Shown: positions 36,507 to 45,069, counted from the first letter of the stretch. The stretch is DNA of 64,000 bases from Alteracholeplasma palmae J233 (GCF_000968055.1 NC_022538.1:248001-312000); one strand, 5' to 3'. The notes: a model not told the origin generated them from the sequence alone. A program made the numbers and translations.

Positions 36507-37022
36507 TTGAAGATAGCCAAAAGAGTTGGACAATATTTTTCTTATATAGTTATACTTTTTTTAGCACTTATGGTTTTATTAAATATTGTAGCGCCTAAAA
36601 AAATAGTTAGCTATGTAGGGTTTAATTGGTACAGAATTGTTTCTGGTAGTATGGAACCTCAAATTATGACCAACGATCTGATTATAGTTACTAAAGTAAG
36701 TAAATTTGAAGATTTGAAAGAAAAAGATGTTATTACATTTTATGCTAGAAAAAATGGTAAGGAAATATCTGTAACACATCGTATTAGAAAAATAGAAAAT
36801 GAAATTATATACACTATTGGTGATAACAATGGTGGAACTTATGATAATTGGGATAGAGATATTGTCTTTTCCGATGTTATTGGTAAAGTAAGTATTGTAT
36901 TTCCTACACATAAGATTGCCTTCTTATTTCATCCTGTCTTTCTTGTCACAATTGTAGTAGTTATTGCTGGATGGATTTATGTTTCATATATTATTACAAG
37001 GAAGAAAAAAGATGTGGAATAA
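36507..37022 (+). CDS. Signal peptidase I, ER/SipW type (S26B)
   Basis: About 171 residues. An N-terminal membrane span (YIVILFLALMVLLNIV) is followed by the catalytic serine in YRIVSGSMEPQI and a His, not Lys, as general base in VTHRIRK. TIGDNNGGTYDNWDRD forms the third conserved box. The C-terminal span is FLVTIVVVIAGWIYVSYII. The Ser-His arrangement is that of SipW and eukaryotic/archaeal Sec11. It removes signal peptides at the membrane. The TTG at 36507 has AAAGGA at a proper distance; GTG 36498 is too close. The end overlaps ung. Confidence 0.86.
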   Translation: MKIAKRVGQYFSYIVILFLALMVLLNIVAPKKIVSYVGFNWYRIVSGSMEPQIMTNDLIIVTKVSKFEDLKEKDVITFYARKNGKEISVTHRIRKIENEIIYTIGDNNGGTYDNWDRDIVFSDVIGKVSIVFPTHKIAFLFHPVFLVTIVVVIAGWIYVSYIITRKKKDVE

Positions 37023-37659
37023 ACTGATTGAAGCTGAGATGAAAAAAGATTATTTTAAGAATCTTGATCTATTTTTAGAACAAGAACTTAAAAAGTATAC
37101 TATTTACCCTTCAAAAGAAAATTGGTTTAAAGCCTTTGAGGAAACACCTTATGAAAAAGTCAAAGTTGTTATCATTGGCCAGGATCCATACCATGGAGAA
37201 AATGAAGCCCATGGATTAGCTTTTAGTAGTTTAAGCGATAAACGACCACCCAGTCTTAAAAATATTTTTGAAGAGTTAAAAAGTGATTTAAATGTTGAAA
37301 TACCTAAAACCAACAATTTAACTGACTGGGCAAATCAAGGAGTGCTTTTATTAAATACCGTTTTAACTGTTAGAAAAGATGAAGCAAATTCCCATAAGAA
37401 TCAAGGTTGGGAAACTTTCACACAAAATATGATTGCATCATTGCATAAAAAAGATTATCTTGTCTATATTTTATGGGGTAAACAAGCTCAGGCTTATGAA
37501 AAATGGATTACAAATAAAAACAGTCTCATTATAAAATCAGCCCATCCGTCGCCTTTATCTGTTTACAGAGGTTTCATTGGTTCTAAGCCTTTTTCTAAAA
37601 CCAATGAATACTTGATGAAAAATAAAATTTCTATAATTGATTGGCATCTTGAAAAATGA
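37012..37659 (+). CDS. ung: Uracil-DNA glycosylase
   Basis: 215 residues, family 1. Water-activating Asp in VVIIGQDPYHGENEAHGLAF and the minor-groove loop SAHPSPLSVYRGF are diagnostic. It excises uracil from DNA; in an A+T-rich genome this guards against cytosine deamination. The start is ATG 37012 after AAGGAAG; the frame is open further upstream, but that part lies inside the signal peptidase gene. The stop is at the -10 of the next promoter. Confidence 0.96.
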   Translation: MWNKLIEAEMKKDYFKNLDLFLEQELKKYTIYPSKENWFKAFEETPYEKVKVVIIGQDPYHGENEAHGLAFSSLSDKRPPSLKNIFEELKSDLNVEIPKTNNLTDWANQGVLLLNTVLTVRKDEANSHKNQGWETFTQNMIASLHKKDYLVYILWGKQAQAYEKWITNKNSLIIKSAHPSPLSVYRGFIGSKPFSKTNEYLMKNKISIIDWHLEK

Positions 37660-37665
37660 TATAAT
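37637..37665 (+). promoter_or_regulatory. folT promoter
   Basis: TTGATT (37637-37642), 17 bases, TATAAT (37660-37665) with TG one base before. The -35 lies in the end of ung. Confidence 0.75.
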
Positions 37666-37672
37666 AATAATT

Positions 37673-37770
37673 ACAGAGTAATAGTAAAGCGTTAAGTGCC
37701 TAATCATGGGATGTTTGATTAGGACGAACACATAATATGTGGCGGTTTTTCTATTTGTCCGCTGTAAGTT
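37673..37770 (+). promoter_or_regulatory. Tetrahydrofolate riboswitch
   Basis: The THF aptamer hallmarks appear in order: GAGTAATAGTAAAGCG, GTTAAGTG, the hairpin CCTAATCATGGGATGTTTGATTAGG (given here only as its arms CCTAATC and GATTAGG around ATGGGATG), ACGAAC, and GGCGG..CCGC. They match the folT-associated THF class. The gene after it is a FolT-type transporter, so regulation of folate uptake by cellular THF is expected. Confidence 0.88.
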
Positions 37771-37780
37771 AGATTATAGT

Positions 37781-37808
37781 GGACCTCTAAAATAGGAGGT
37801 CTTTTTTT
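37781..37808 (+). terminator. Terminator with embedded ribosome site of folT
   Basis: GACCTC (37782-37787) pairs with GAGGTC (37796-37801), then seven T, and the ATG begins at the next base. The ribosome site AGGAGGT (37794-37800) forms the 3' arm. Terminator formation would both stop transcription and hide the ribosome site. Confidence 0.82.
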
Positions 37809-38321
37809 ATGAAAAGAAATTTAAGAAAAATAACTTTGACTGCTGTTTTAACAGCGGCATCGATTATTTTAGATGTTTTAGTTAAGGCAATTATCCCCGG
37901 TAATCAGTTTGGATTACCTATCTTTGCCTTACCGCTTATTATCATTAGTTTATTTATTAATCCATTTTATGGATTAGCTGCAGGTCTTATTAGTGATTAT
38001 ATAGGATTTTACTTAGCACCCCGAGGTAATTATGCTATCATTTTTGCCTTATCAGCAGCAATGTGGGGCTTTATACCTGGGATTATAGCTAACTATAAAT
38101 CTAAAGAGTATAAAATTATTATTAGTATCTTTATTGCCCACCTTTTCGCAACCACCGCAAACACTTTTGCCATGTATATAGAAATTTCTAAAAATGTTGC
38201 TTTAAGTGGACTTTTATTAAGAAGTATTTTAATCCCTGCTAATGTAGCATTATTAAGTATACTTGTCATCATATTGAATAAGCGACTCATCCCAGTTTAT
38301 GATATGTTTTTAGAAGGATAG
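37809..38321 (+). CDS. folT: Folate ECF transporter substrate-binding subunit FolT
   Basis: 170 residues with about six hydrophobic segments (for example ITLTAVLTAASIILDVLV, LIIISLFINPFYGLAAGLIS and LLSILVIILNK). The pattern, including GLAAGLISDYIGFYL, is that of ECF S-components. The THF riboswitch upstream makes folate the likely ligand. It would work with a shared EcfAAT module coded elsewhere. Its start abuts the U tract of the riboswitch terminator. trmFO downstream also uses a folate. Confidence 0.85.
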   Translation: MKRNLRKITLTAVLTAASIILDVLVKAIIPGNQFGLPIFALPLIIISLFINPFYGLAAGLISDYIGFYLAPRGNYAIIFALSAAMWGFIPGIIANYKSKEYKIIISIFIAHLFATTANTFAMYIEISKNVALSGLLLRSILIPANVALLSILVIILNKRLIPVYDMFLEG

Positions 38322-38352
38322 AAATATCCTTTTTATTTTTAATTAAAAAAAA

Positions 38353-38361
38353 TGTTATAAT
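38353..38361 (+). promoter_or_regulatory. Extended -10 promoter of trmFO
   Basis: TGTTATAAT (hexamer 38356-38361), 15 bases before the ATG, so the leader would be only about 9 bases and hold GGTGATAG as ribosome site. Confidence 0.6.
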
Positions 38362-38376
38362 TAATTTGGTGATAGA

Positions 38377-39660
38377 ATGGTAAAAATAATAGGAGCAGGA
38401 TTAGCAGGTTCAGAAGTTGCTTATCATTTAGCTCAAAATGGAATTAAAGTAAAACTATATGAAATGCGTAATAAAGTGAAAACACCAGTCCATCAAACAA
38501 ATAAGTTTGCAGAACTTGTATGTTCTAATTCATTACGATCTAATGACCCTTTAAACGCAGTAGGGATGTTAAAAGAAGAAATGCAAATGTTAGGTTCTTT
38601 AATCATTGAATCAGCACTTAAGTTTCAAGTACCAGCAGGATCTAGTCTAGCAGTAGATAGAACCTATTTTTCAGATTATATTACAGAAAAAATAAAGAAT
38701 CACCCTAATATTGAAATATTTAATGAAGAGGTTACAGAGTTAAACCCAGATGAAGTAACGATTATTGCTGCTGGTCCTTTAGCTAGTGACAACTTATTTA
38801 AAGTCATTAATCAAAAAGTTGCTTTAGATGACCTACACTTTTTTGATGCGGTTGCGCCAATTATTAGTGCTGAAAGTATCAATATGGAAAAAGCGTATCT
38901 CAAAAGTAGATATGATAAAGGTGAAGCAGCCTATATTAACTGTCCTATGACAAAAGAAGAATATGACATTTTCTATGATGAATTAATGAAGGCAGAAAAA
39001 GTTATTCCTAAGGATTTTGAAAATAATGTATTTGAAGGTTGTATGCCAATTGAAGTCATGGCACAAAGAGGCAAAGAAACCTTAACTTTTGGACCTTTAA
39101 AACCAGTAGGGCTTGAACATGAAGGCAAAAGATATCATGCAGTTGTTCAGTTAAGACAAGATGATGCTAAAAAGACTATGTATAATATGGTAGGATTTCA
39201 AACTCAATTAACATGGCCTGAACAAAAACGCATTATTCAATTGATACCAGGATTAGAAAATGCTGTGATTCTACGTTATGGGGTTATCCATAGAAATACA
39301 TATTTAGAAAGTCCTAAAATATTAAATTCAGGCTATCAAGTAAAACATACACCTAATTGGTTTTTCGCAGGACAAATTAGTGGTGTTGAAGGATATGTAG
39401 AAAGTGCAGCAAGCGGTTTGGTTGCAGCATTAAGCGTTTTATCATACTTAAAAAAAGAAGAGTTCAAACCATTACCAAAAGATACAATGATTGGGGCAAT
39501 GGCAAGATATATTTCTACTCCAAATAAATCGTTTGTGCCTATGAATGCTAACTTAGGTTTATTAGACCAACTAGAAGAAAAACATAAGAAAAAAGACAGA
39601 AAACAGTTATACCATGATAGAGCAATTAATGCCTTAAAGGTATATTTAGATGAAAAGTAA
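38377..39660 (+). CDS. trmFO: TrmFO, folate-dependent tRNA U54 methyltransferase
   Basis: 427 residues. FAD-binding VKIIGAGLAGSEVAYHLA at the N-terminus, then CSNSLRSND, a conserved TrmFO motif with cysteine, and AGQISGVEGYVESAASGL near the end. It makes 5-methyluridine at tRNA position 54 using methylene-THF and FADH2. Its neighbour folT and the THF riboswitch fit that need. It overlaps xerC by 11 bases; trmFO-xerC is also the Bacillus order. Confidence 0.95.
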   Translation: MVKIIGAGLAGSEVAYHLAQNGIKVKLYEMRNKVKTPVHQTNKFAELVCSNSLRSNDPLNAVGMLKEEMQMLGSLIIESALKFQVPAGSSLAVDRTYFSDYITEKIKNHPNIEIFNEEVTELNPDEVTIIAAGPLASDNLFKVINQKVALDDLHFFDAVAPIISAESINMEKAYLKSRYDKGEAAYINCPMTKEEYDIFYDELMKAEKVIPKDFENNVFEGCMPIEVMAQRGKETLTFGPLKPVGLEHEGKRYHAVVQLRQDDAKKTMYNMVGFQTQLTWPEQKRIIQLIPGLENAVILRYGVIHRNTYLESPKILNSGYQVKHTPNWFFAGQISGVEGYVESAASGLVAALSVLSYLKKEEFKPLPKDTMIGAMARYISTPNKSFVPMNANLGLLDQLEEKHKKKDRKQLYHDRAINALKVYLDEK

Positions 39661-40594
39661 TATTATTGAAGTATTCAAACAGTATTTGGAAGTTGAAAAA
39701 AATTATTCAGAACATACTATTATAAGTTATATTGATGACATAAAATATTTTGAGAACTTCATTATTAATGAAGAATTAGCAGAAAACCTACTTGGTGTTA
39801 GAAGAGAACGATTAGCTAGAAATTATATTTCTTTTCTAGATGAAAAAGGATTTGAAAAAACAAGTATTGCTAGAAAAATTTCTTCGTTAAGAACATTTTA
39901 TCAATATCTATTAGAAAATGATTATATTGAAACAAATGTATTTCAACTTATTAATGCTCCAAAGATAAATAAAAAACTACCTAAAATTATAGAAGAGCCT
40001 GAAATAAATTATTTATTTAAATCAATAGATACAAAAACACCTTTAGGCTATAGAAATTATCTTATTTTAGATCTATTGTATAGTTGCGGGTTACGAGCAA
40101 GTGAATTAACAACTTTAAGTGTTAAAGATATTTTTATTTCTAACCAGCAGATTTTAATACATGGAAAAGGAAATAAAGATCGCTATGTCCCTTTGCACAA
40201 ACATTTAACTGAAGAAATCAAACATTATTTAACATATATTAGACCTGTTTTATTATCAAAAGGAAAAGAAACTGAAACAGATATTCTATTGATTAATTAT
40301 AAAGGAACAGTACTTACAGACAGAGGATTAAGGGTTATTCTTAACGATATTATTAAAAAATCAGGAGAAACGCATCATATCCACCCTCATATGTTAAGAC
40401 ATGCTTTTGCGACTGCTTTATTAAATAATGGAGCTGATTTAAGAGTTGTTCAAGAACTTTTAGGACATGCACATTTAAAATCAACTCAAATATATACACA
40501 CGTTTCAAGCGAAATTATAAAAGAAAAATATAAACATACACACCCAAGGATGGTAAAGCAAAAAAATGAGAAAAATAACACATCAGATTATTGA
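39650..40594 (+). CDS. xerC: XerC-type tyrosine recombinase
   Basis: 314 residues. SAM-like N-terminal domain (about 1-90), catalytic domain with Arg in GLRASELTTL, HPHMLRHAFATALLNNG (His-x-x-Arg), LLGHAHLKSTQIYTHVS with the last His and nucleophile Tyr. It resolves chromosome dimers at dif with a partner, XerD. Position after trmFO matches Bacillus codV (xerC). No dif-like site was identified in the window. The end overlaps the next gene by 29 bases. Confidence 0.9.
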   Translation: MKSNIIEVFKQYLEVEKNYSEHTIISYIDDIKYFENFIINEELAENLLGVRRERLARNYISFLDEKGFEKTSIARKISSLRTFYQYLLENDYIETNVFQLINAPKINKKLPKIIEEPEINYLFKSIDTKTPLGYRNYLILDLLYSCGLRASELTTLSVKDIFISNQQILIHGKGNKDRYVPLHKHLTEEIKHYLTYIRPVLLSKGKETETDILLINYKGTVLTDRGLRVILNDIIKKSGETHHIHPHMLRHAFATALLNNGADLRVVQELLGHAHLKSTQIYTHVSSEIIKEKYKHTHPRMVKQKNEKNNTSDY

Positions 40595-41528
40595 AGATAA
40601 CATCTTATTTGAATCACCAAGAAAAAAGAGAACAACTGTCAGAGGGATTATTTTAAATAAAAATAAAGTCCTTTTACTTTACTCAGAACTTTTTAATGAT
40701 TATACATTCCCTGGTGGTGGGAAAAAAGAAAACGAAAATGAAATAATGGCTTTAAAAAGAGAACTAGCAGAAGAAATTGGGGCCAACGACTTAGAAATAG
40801 TTAAATCATTTGGCTATATAGATGAACTAAGATATGGTATTAATGGCACACAATCAGTATATGAACAAACATCGTTATATTATATTTGTAAAGTTGAATC
40901 ATTTGGAGAACCTAAACATATTAAAAGAGAATTATCACAAGGACTTAAAACAGTTTGGATAGATGTGAGAGAAGCAATTTTACACAATGAACAAGTGATG
41001 CAAGATGATAATCATCAAAAACAAGGATTAAAGACTGTTTTAAAAAGAGAAAATGCTGTTTTAAGAAAAATATTAGAAGAAGAAATAAGATACTTTGAAG
41101 TTGTTTCAACATATAAAGAGCAATCTATACATCTTCCAAAAAGACAAACTTTAAAAAGTGCAGGTTATGATTTTGAAGTAGCAGAAGATGTTAAACTCAT
41201 GCCACAAGAAATCAAACTTGTTCCAACAGGAATTAAAGCTTGTTTTCCAGAAACAGAAGCATTGTTCATTTACCCAAGATCTTCTTTAGCAATTAAAAAA
41301 AGAGTGATGATGGCTAATAATGTTGGGGTTGTTGATAGCGATTATTATGGCAATAAAAATAACGAAGGACATATTTTTATACCACTATATAACTTTTCTA
41401 ATGAAATTGTTGAAATTCAAAAAGGTGAAAGAATTGCCCAAGGCATTTTTCAAAAGTTTCATACTACCAACGATGATTTAGCAAATGGAGATAGAAATGG
41501 TGGCTTTGGAAGTAGCGATAATAAATAA
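40566..41528 (+). CDS. NUDIX hydrolase fused to dUTPase
   Basis: 320 residues in two enzymes. Residues about 20-150 are a NUDIX domain with a perfect box Gx5Ex7RExxEExG (GGKKENE, then RELAEEIG). Residues about 190-320 are a trimeric-type dUTPase: motif I SAGYDFEV, II YPRSSLA, III VGVVDSDYYG, IV GERIAQGIFQ, V RNGGFGSS. A linker of about 30 helical residues joins them. dUTPase converts dUTP to dUMP; the NUDIX half probably cleans another nucleotide. Overlap with xerC by 29 bases gives coupling. Confidence 0.88.
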   Translation: MRKITHQIIEDNILFESPRKKRTTVRGIILNKNKVLLLYSELFNDYTFPGGGKKENENEIMALKRELAEEIGANDLEIVKSFGYIDELRYGINGTQSVYEQTSLYYICKVESFGEPKHIKRELSQGLKTVWIDVREAILHNEQVMQDDNHQKQGLKTVLKRENAVLRKILEEEIRYFEVVSTYKEQSIHLPKRQTLKSAGYDFEVAEDVKLMPQEIKLVPTGIKACFPETEALFIYPRSSLAIKKRVMMANNVGVVDSDYYGNKNNEGHIFIPLYNFSNEIVEIQKGERIAQGIFQKFHTTNDDLANGDRNGGFGSSDNK

Positions 41529-41534
41529 TGTTGC

Positions 41535-41563
41535 TTGCAAATGACCATTAAATATGGTATATT
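41535..41563 (+). promoter_or_regulatory. rpsB operon promoter
   Basis: TTGCAA (41535-41540), 17 bases, TATATT (41558-41563) preceded by TGG. Confidence 0.7.
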
Positions 41564-41569
41564 AATAAA

Positions 41570-41660
41570 GGCTATTTAAATACACATGCGTAATGTTTAA
41601 ATATTCAAGTGCTTGAAGTAATTTCAAGTGGATATTTCCAAGTTACGCAGAGGTAAAAAA
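41570..41660 (+). promoter_or_regulatory. Structured rpsB leader hairpin
   Basis: GCGTAA (near 41589) pairs with TTACGC (near 41643); AAATATTC with GGATATTT, and CTTGAA with TTCAAG form the inner part. The long imperfect hairpin lies just before the ribosome site. An S2 autoregulatory role is inference. Confidence 0.45.
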
Positions 41661-41682
41661 ACAAAAAACGGAGGAATTTAAA

Positions 41683-42705
41683 ATGGCAGTAGTTTCAATG
41701 AAACAATTATTAGAATCAGGTGTTCATTTTGGACACGCAACAAGAAGATGGAATCCTAAAATGGCTCCATACATCTTTACATCAAGAAATGGTATTCATA
41801 TCATTGATTTAAAGAAGACAGCAGAAGAAATAGAAAAAGCTTACCAAGCTTTATTCCAAATTGTTGCTGATGGTGGATCAGTATTATTCGTAGGTACTAA
41901 AAAACAAGCACAAGAAGCTGTAAAAGAAGAATCAGCACGTTCTGGACAATACTATGTTGACCATAGATGGTTGGGTGGAACTTTAACAAACTTTAAGACA
42001 ATCCGTCGTCGTATTAAATTATTACATGATTTATACAAACAAGAAGAAGATGGAATCTGGGCAAAATTACCTAAAAAAGAAGTTGCTCAATTAGAACGTA
42101 AACGCGAAAGACTAGAAAAATTCTTAGGCGGAATCAAAAACATGAAAGATATTCCACAAGCAATTTTCGTAGTTGATCCACGTAAAGAAGAAATCGCTGT
42201 AGCAGAAGCTCGTAGATTAGGAATCAAAGTATTTGGTATTGTTGATACTAACTGTGATCCAGACTTAGTAGACTATGTAATCCCAGCAAACGATGATGCA
42301 ATCCGTGCTGTAAAACTTGTTACTTGGGTAATGGCAAATGCTGTTATTGAAGCACAAGGTGGAGTAGTTGAAAAATTTGAAGATGAAGAACAACCAACAA
42401 GACAACCAAGAACTGACAGACCACAAAAACCAGCTAATAAAGAAAATAACAATTTTGACCAAAATAAAAAAGTAAGAAAAGAAGAATTCAAAAAAGAAGA
42501 AGTAAAACCAGCTAAAGAAGTAAAAAAAGATGAACCTAAAAAAGAAGAAGTAAAACCAGCTAAAGAAGTGAAAAAAGAAGCAACAACTGATTTTGAAGCG
42601 TTAACTGTAACTGCATTAAAGGCACTTGCTAAAGAACGTGGAATATCAGGATATTCAACACTTAAAAAAGCAGAACTTATTGAATTATTAACTTCACAAA
42701 AATAA
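41683..42705 (+). CDS. rpsB: 30S ribosomal protein S2 with C-terminal extension
   Basis: 340 residues; bacterial S2 is usually 230-260. Residues 1-230 are ordinary S2 ([52 protein letters not shown]). From about 232 the chain is low-complexity ([14 protein letters not shown]), then a 16-residue repeat present twice ([13 protein letters not shown]), ending in [19 protein letters not shown] and [10 protein letters not shown]. The end resembles the Rho-N/SAP nucleic-acid-binding helix-extended-loop-helix. CGGAGG precedes the ATG. The extension may add RNA contacts; this is inference. Confidence 0.93.
   Translation: MAVVSMKQLLESGVHFGHATRRWNPKMAPYIFTSRNGIHIIDLKKTAEEIEKAYQALFQIVADGGSVLFVGTKKQAQEAVKEESARSGQYYVDHRWLGGTLTNFKTIRRRIKLLHDLYKQEEDGIWAKLPKKEVAQLERKRERLEKFLGGIKNMKDIPQAIFVVDPRKEEIAVAEARRLGIKVFGIVDTNCDPDLVDYVIPANDDAIRAVKLVTWVMANAVIEAQGGVVEKFEDEEQPTRQPRTDRPQKPANKENNNFDQNKKVRKEEFKKEEVKPAKEVKKDEPKKEEVKPAKEVKKEATTDFEALTVTALKALAKERGISGYSTLKKAELIELLTSQK
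42491..42580 (+). repeat. Two 48-base direct repeats in rpsB
   Basis: The block containing AAAGAAGAAGTAAAACCAGC recurs with a 48-base period (GTAAAACCAGC at 42502 and 42550). It codes for the two copies of the 16-residue unit in the S2 tail, so its copy number could vary by slippage. Confidence 0.75.
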
Positions 42706-42708
42706 TCT

Positions 42709-42736
42709 AAAAGGGATGCATTCATCCCTTTTATTT
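42709..42736 (+). terminator. Terminator after rpsB
   Basis: AAAAGGGATG (42709-42718) pairs with CATCCCTTTT (42723-42732). It would reduce transcription into tsf, which is otherwise 80 bases downstream. Confidence 0.8.
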
Positions 42737-42785
42737 ACAAAAAAACATAACTATAGGAATCACACAAAATAAGGAGGAAACTAAA

Positions 42786-43661
42786 ATGGCAGTAACTGCA
42801 CAAATGGTTAAAGAATTAAGAGAAAAAACTGGAGCTGGAATGTTAGATTGTAAAAAAGCTTTAGAAGAAACAAACGGAGATATCACTTTAGCAATCGAAT
42901 ACTTAAGAGAAAAAGGTATTGCTAAAACTGCTAAAAAAGCAGATAGAATAGCTGCGGAAGGATTAACAAACGTAGTTATTTCAAATAACGAAGCAGTAAT
43001 TTATGAATTAAACTCTGAAACAGATTTCGTATCAAAGAATGCACAATTCTTACAATTATTAGATAATGTTGGAAATATTATACTTTCATCAAAAGCAACA
43101 AATACTGAAGAAGCATTAGCTATCGTAGTTGATGGGAAAAATGTTGAAACATTATTAGCTGACGCAACAGCAACTATTGGAGAAAAAATTACTTTAAGAA
43201 GAGTTCAAAGAATAGTTAAAACAGATGCACAAGGATTCGGTTCATACAAACATATGGGTGGAAGAATCTCAGTGTTAACATTATTAGATCCAGAAAATGA
43301 AGAAGCAGCAAAAGATATAGCAATGCATGTTGCAGCAAACAACCCAAGATTCTTAGATCAATCACAAGTAGATGCAGCAACTTTAGAACATGAAAAACAT
43401 ATCTTAACAGAACAAGCATTAGCAGAAGGAAAACCTGCTAACATCGTTGAAAAAATGATTCAAGGTCGTTTAAACAAATTCTTACAAGACATTTGTTTAC
43501 TAGATCAACCATTCGTTAAAAATCCAGATATTAAAGTAAGTCAATACTTAAAAGATAGCAAAACTGCTATTGTATCATATGTACGTTTAGAAGTTGGCGA
43601 AGGAATCGAAAAGAGATCAGAAAACTTTGCAGATGAAGTAGCAGCACAACTTAAAAAATAA
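42786..43661 (+). CDS. tsf: Elongation factor Ts
   Basis: 291 residues. N-terminal UBA-like domain with VKELREKTGAGMLDCKKALE, then core NSETDFVSKNAQF and the binding surface for EF-Tu. It exchanges GDP for GTP on EF-Tu. AAGGAGG precedes ATG. The neighbour order rpsB-tsf-pyrH-frr is conserved in Firmicutes. It lies 22 bases before pyrH. Confidence 0.96.
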   Translation: MAVTAQMVKELREKTGAGMLDCKKALEETNGDITLAIEYLREKGIAKTAKKADRIAAEGLTNVVISNNEAVIYELNSETDFVSKNAQFLQLLDNVGNIILSSKATNTEEALAIVVDGKNVETLLADATATIGEKITLRRVQRIVKTDAQGFGSYKHMGGRISVLTLLDPENEEAAKDIAMHVAANNPRFLDQSQVDAATLEHEKHILTEQALAEGKPANIVEKMIQGRLNKFLQDICLLDQPFVKNPDIKVSQYLKDSKTAIVSYVRLEVGEGIEKRSENFADEVAAQLKK

Positions 43662-43683
43662 TTTTAACGGAGGTATTTTGAAA

Positions 43684-44397
43684 ATGTATAACAGAGTGCT
43701 TTTAAAATTAAGTGGCGAAGCATTAAAAGGTGCTAACGCTTATGGAATAGATCCAAAGACTGTAAATGAAATTGCAAAAGAAATCACAGAAATCAAAGAT
43801 TTAGGTGTTGAAATAGCAATCGTAGTTGGAGCAGGAAATCTTTGGAGGGGAAAAACCGGAGAAGAACTAGGAATGGACCGTGCCCAAGCTGATTATATGG
43901 GTATGCTAGGAACCATTATGAATGCACTCGCATTACAAGATGCCTTAGAAGCTGCTGGAACAGCAACAAGAGTTATGACAGCATTACCGATTGCTGCTGT
44001 TGCAGAACCTTACATTAGAAGAAGAGCATTACGACACCTTTCAAAAGGACGTGTTATCATATTAGCTGGAGGAACAGGTTCACCATATTTCTCTACAGAT
44101 ACAGCGGCAGCACTAAGAGGTGCTGAATTAGATGTTAACGCAATACTAATGGCTAAAAATGGAGTAGAAGGTGTCTATGATAAAGACCCACGTAAATTTT
44201 CAGATGCCCTATTATTAGAAAGATTAAGCCATACACGTATACTTGAAGAAAGACTAGAAGTTATGGACTCAACAGCTGCTTCATTATGCCGTGAAAATAA
44301 CATTGATATACTCGTTTTTAATATGAATAAACCTGGTAACATGAAAAAAGCTGTTTTAAAAGAAAAAATTGGAACTGTAGTAACAACGGAGGTATAA
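43684..44397 (+). CDS. pyrH: UMP kinase
   Basis: 237 residues, amino-acid-kinase fold. MYNRVLLKLSGEALKGANAY, VVGAGNLWRGKTG, DRAQADYMGMLGTIMNALAL and GTGSPYFSTDTAAALRG are diagnostic. It makes UDP from UMP, the bacterial hexameric type allosterically activated by GTP. ATG 43684 is eight bases after ACGGAGG; TTG 43678 is too near that site. It lies 2 bases before frr. Confidence 0.96.
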   Translation: MYNRVLLKLSGEALKGANAYGIDPKTVNEIAKEITEIKDLGVEIAIVVGAGNLWRGKTGEELGMDRAQADYMGMLGTIMNALALQDALEAAGTATRVMTALPIAAVAEPYIRRRALRHLSKGRVIILAGGTGSPYFSTDTAAALRGAELDVNAILMAKNGVEGVYDKDPRKFSDALLLERLSHTRILEERLEVMDSTAASLCRENNIDILVFNMNKPGNMKKAVLKEKIGTVVTTEV

Positions 44398-44399
44398 GC

Positions 44400-44954
44400 A
44401 TGACTGAACAAGCTGATTTACTATTAATAGAAATAGAAGAAAAAATGACTAAAAGTGAAGAATCTGCTATTCATGAATTCGCAAATATTAGAACTGGTAG
44501 AGCAAATCCTGCTGTTTTAGATAGAATATTTGTTAATTACTATGGAACAGATACACCATTAAGACAAGTGTCTTCAGTAAGCCTTTCAGATTCAAATCAA
44601 CTCTATATCAAACCATTTGATAGTTCTTTATTATCAAGCATTGAACAAGCAATATTAGCATCTCAATTAGGAGTAACTCCTCAAAATGATGGTGCTGGGA
44701 TTAGATTAACATTCCCACAACCAACAGAAGAAAGAAGAAGAGCTTTAATTAAAGATGTTGATAAATTAGCTGAGAATGCTAAGGTAGCGATTAGAAATGT
44801 TCGTAGAGATGGTAATGATCAAATTAAAAAATTAGAACTTACAGTTGATGATGAAAAAGGATATTTAGAAGATGTTCAAAAATTAACTGATAAATACGTT
44901 AAACGTATTGATGAACTTGCAAAAGAAAAGTCAGACGAACTATTAAAAATATAA
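44400..44954 (+). CDS. frr: Ribosome recycling factor
   Basis: 184 residues. IRTGRANPAVLDRI and YGTDTPLRQVSSV are the usual N-terminal motifs, and VRNVRRDGNDQIKKLE and DEKGYLEDVQKLTDKY the C-terminal helix. It releases ribosomes from mRNA after termination together with EF-G. ACGGAGGT overlaps the pyrH end. It ends with a terminator. Confidence 0.96.
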   Translation: MTEQADLLLIEIEEKMTKSEESAIHEFANIRTGRANPAVLDRIFVNYYGTDTPLRQVSSVSLSDSNQLYIKPFDSSLLSSIEQAILASQLGVTPQNDGAGIRLTFPQPTEERRRALIKDVDKLAENAKVAIRNVRRDGNDQIKKLELTVDDEKGYLEDVQKLTDKYVKRIDELAKEKSDELLKI

Positions 44955-44964
44955 CATTAAATAG

Positions 44965-44988
44965 AAACCAGTATTTACTGGTTTTTTT
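44965..44988 (+). terminator. frr terminator
   Basis: AAACCAGTA (44965-44973) pairs with TACTGGTTT (44976-44984), with T run. Confidence 0.85.
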
Positions 44989-45060
44989 CTTTAATTAAAC
45001 TTAAAAATATAAAAAACACTTATCTAAATAGATAAACCATATATGAAAACTAACAAAAAA

Positions 45061-45069
45061 TGTTATAAT
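45061..45069 (+). promoter_or_regulatory. Extended -10 promoter of uppS
   Basis: TGTTATAAT (hexamer 45064-45069), 49 bases before ATG. It is identical to the nonamers ahead of pgk, trmFO and the CRISPR array. Confidence 0.65.

Noticed and set aside
41683-42705. Two genes, rpsB and a separate Rho-N protein
   Set aside because: The frame is continuous with no internal start or ribosome site between the S2 core and the tail.
42273-42725. Long minus-strand open frame opposite rpsB
   Set aside because: It is antisense to a confident ribosomal protein gene with low-complexity repeats and has no family resemblance.
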